6,248 bases of DNA. Source: Bacillota bacterium. Its GTDB lineage: Bacteria > Bacillota > Clostridia > Acetivibrionales > DTU013. The translations under genes were made by a program, and so were the position numbers. The stretch covers positions 1-6,248 of the forward strand of contig JAEZMC010000079.1 of assembly GCA_023435805.1 (NCBI GenBank). Direction: 5' to 3'. A model generated the notes under the pieces. The model was not told where the DNA came from and searched no databases. It saw only the letters and a program-made list of their open reading frames with translations. Of the stretch, positions 5,958 to 6,248 are shown in pieces (position 1 is the first letter of the stretch; the number at the start of each line of letters is the position of its first letter).

Positions 5958-6248
5958 TTGATCATTGATCGATTACAAAATGCCGGTTTGTATCATGGCA
6001 TAAGTTCAGGAATAAAGAAAGCACTGGAATTTTTACAAAGGTCGGATTTGGAAAAGTTGGAAACAGGAAGAGTAGAAATTGATGGAGACGATGTCTTTGC
6101 GTTGGTTCAGCAGTATGAAACCAAACCGGCGGAACAAAGCATATGGGAGGCGCACGAAAAATACATGGATATTCAATATATCCATAGCGGTGCCGAACGG
6201 ATAGGCTACAGCAGCAGGGAAGGCATGAAGGTGATAAAAGAGTATGAC
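5958..6248 (+). CDS. YhcH/YjgK/YiaL-family protein, N-terminal part (3'-truncated by window)
   Basis: The frame is open from TTG 5958 to the last base, giving 97 residues of a protein whose family is usually about 150. The N-terminus MIIDRLQNAGLYHG matches the family's M-I-x-D-x-L opening, which supports the TTG start. The diagnostic segment WEAHEKYMDIQYIHSGAERIG falls at 63-83, with H66, D71 and Q73 in the E-A-H-x-x-Y-x-D-I-Q signature that lines the cupin-like, metal-binding pocket. Known members include E. coli YhcH (NanQ), an N-acetylneuraminate anomerase, and EbgC, which accompanies a beta-galactosidase. Here the neighbours are an aldolase and two sugar oxidoreductases, so an anomerase-like role for a sugar acid is a reasonable inference. 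The gene begins 3 nt after the stop of the preceding gene. The rest of the metal site cannot be checked because the C-terminus is missing. Confidence 0.88.
   Translation, partial: MIIDRLQNAGLYHGISSGIKKALEFLQRSDLEKLETGRVEIDGDDVFALVQQYETKPAEQSIWEAHEKYMDIQYIHSGAERIGYSSREGMKVIKEYD

Overview
The window is a compact, single-strand stretch of a bacterial chromosome holding seven consecutive plus-strand genes. The genes at both ends are cut by the window. Gaps are at most 45 nt, one gene pair overlaps by 10 nt, and I see no terminator, promoter, RNA gene, mobile element or CRISPR array. This looks like the inside of one catabolic operon. Strong purine-rich Shine-Dalgarno sequences, three TTG starts, mid-range base composition and the gene families present suggest an anaerobic Firmicute of the Clostridia. 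That placement is an inference from style, not from a marker gene.

Layout: (1) 1-401, C-terminal 132 residues of a URO-D-superfamily protein; (2) 406-1470, a complete second URO-D-superfamily protein; (3) 1516-3186, an FAD-dependent dehydrogenase of the fumarate reductase / L-aspartate oxidase superfamily with a non-standard active site; (4) 3216-4130, a DapA/NanA-type class I aldolase or lyase; (5) 4171-4974, a short-chain dehydrogenase/reductase; (6) 4965-5954, a Gfo/Idh/MocA-type NAD(P)-dependent sugar oxidoreductase; (7) 5958-6248, the N-terminal 97 residues of a YhcH/YjgK/YiaL-family protein.

How they may work together: genes 4-7 read as a sugar-acid module. A YhcH-type protein (anomerase in the sialic acid pathway), two nicotinamide-dependent oxidoreductases and a Schiff-base aldolase could open, oxidise or reduce, and cleave a 2-keto-3-deoxy-type acid. 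Genes 1-2 belong to a superfamily in which the non-haem members are mostly zinc-dependent methyltransferases that work with corrinoid proteins. Gene 3 is a soluble flavoprotein with no electron-transfer subunit nearby. One attractive but unproven reading is removal of a methyl group from, and redox processing of, an O-methylated or otherwise modified sugar acid, followed by aldol cleavage. No transporter, regulator, glycosidase or corrinoid protein lies inside the window, so the substrate cannot be named from this sequence.
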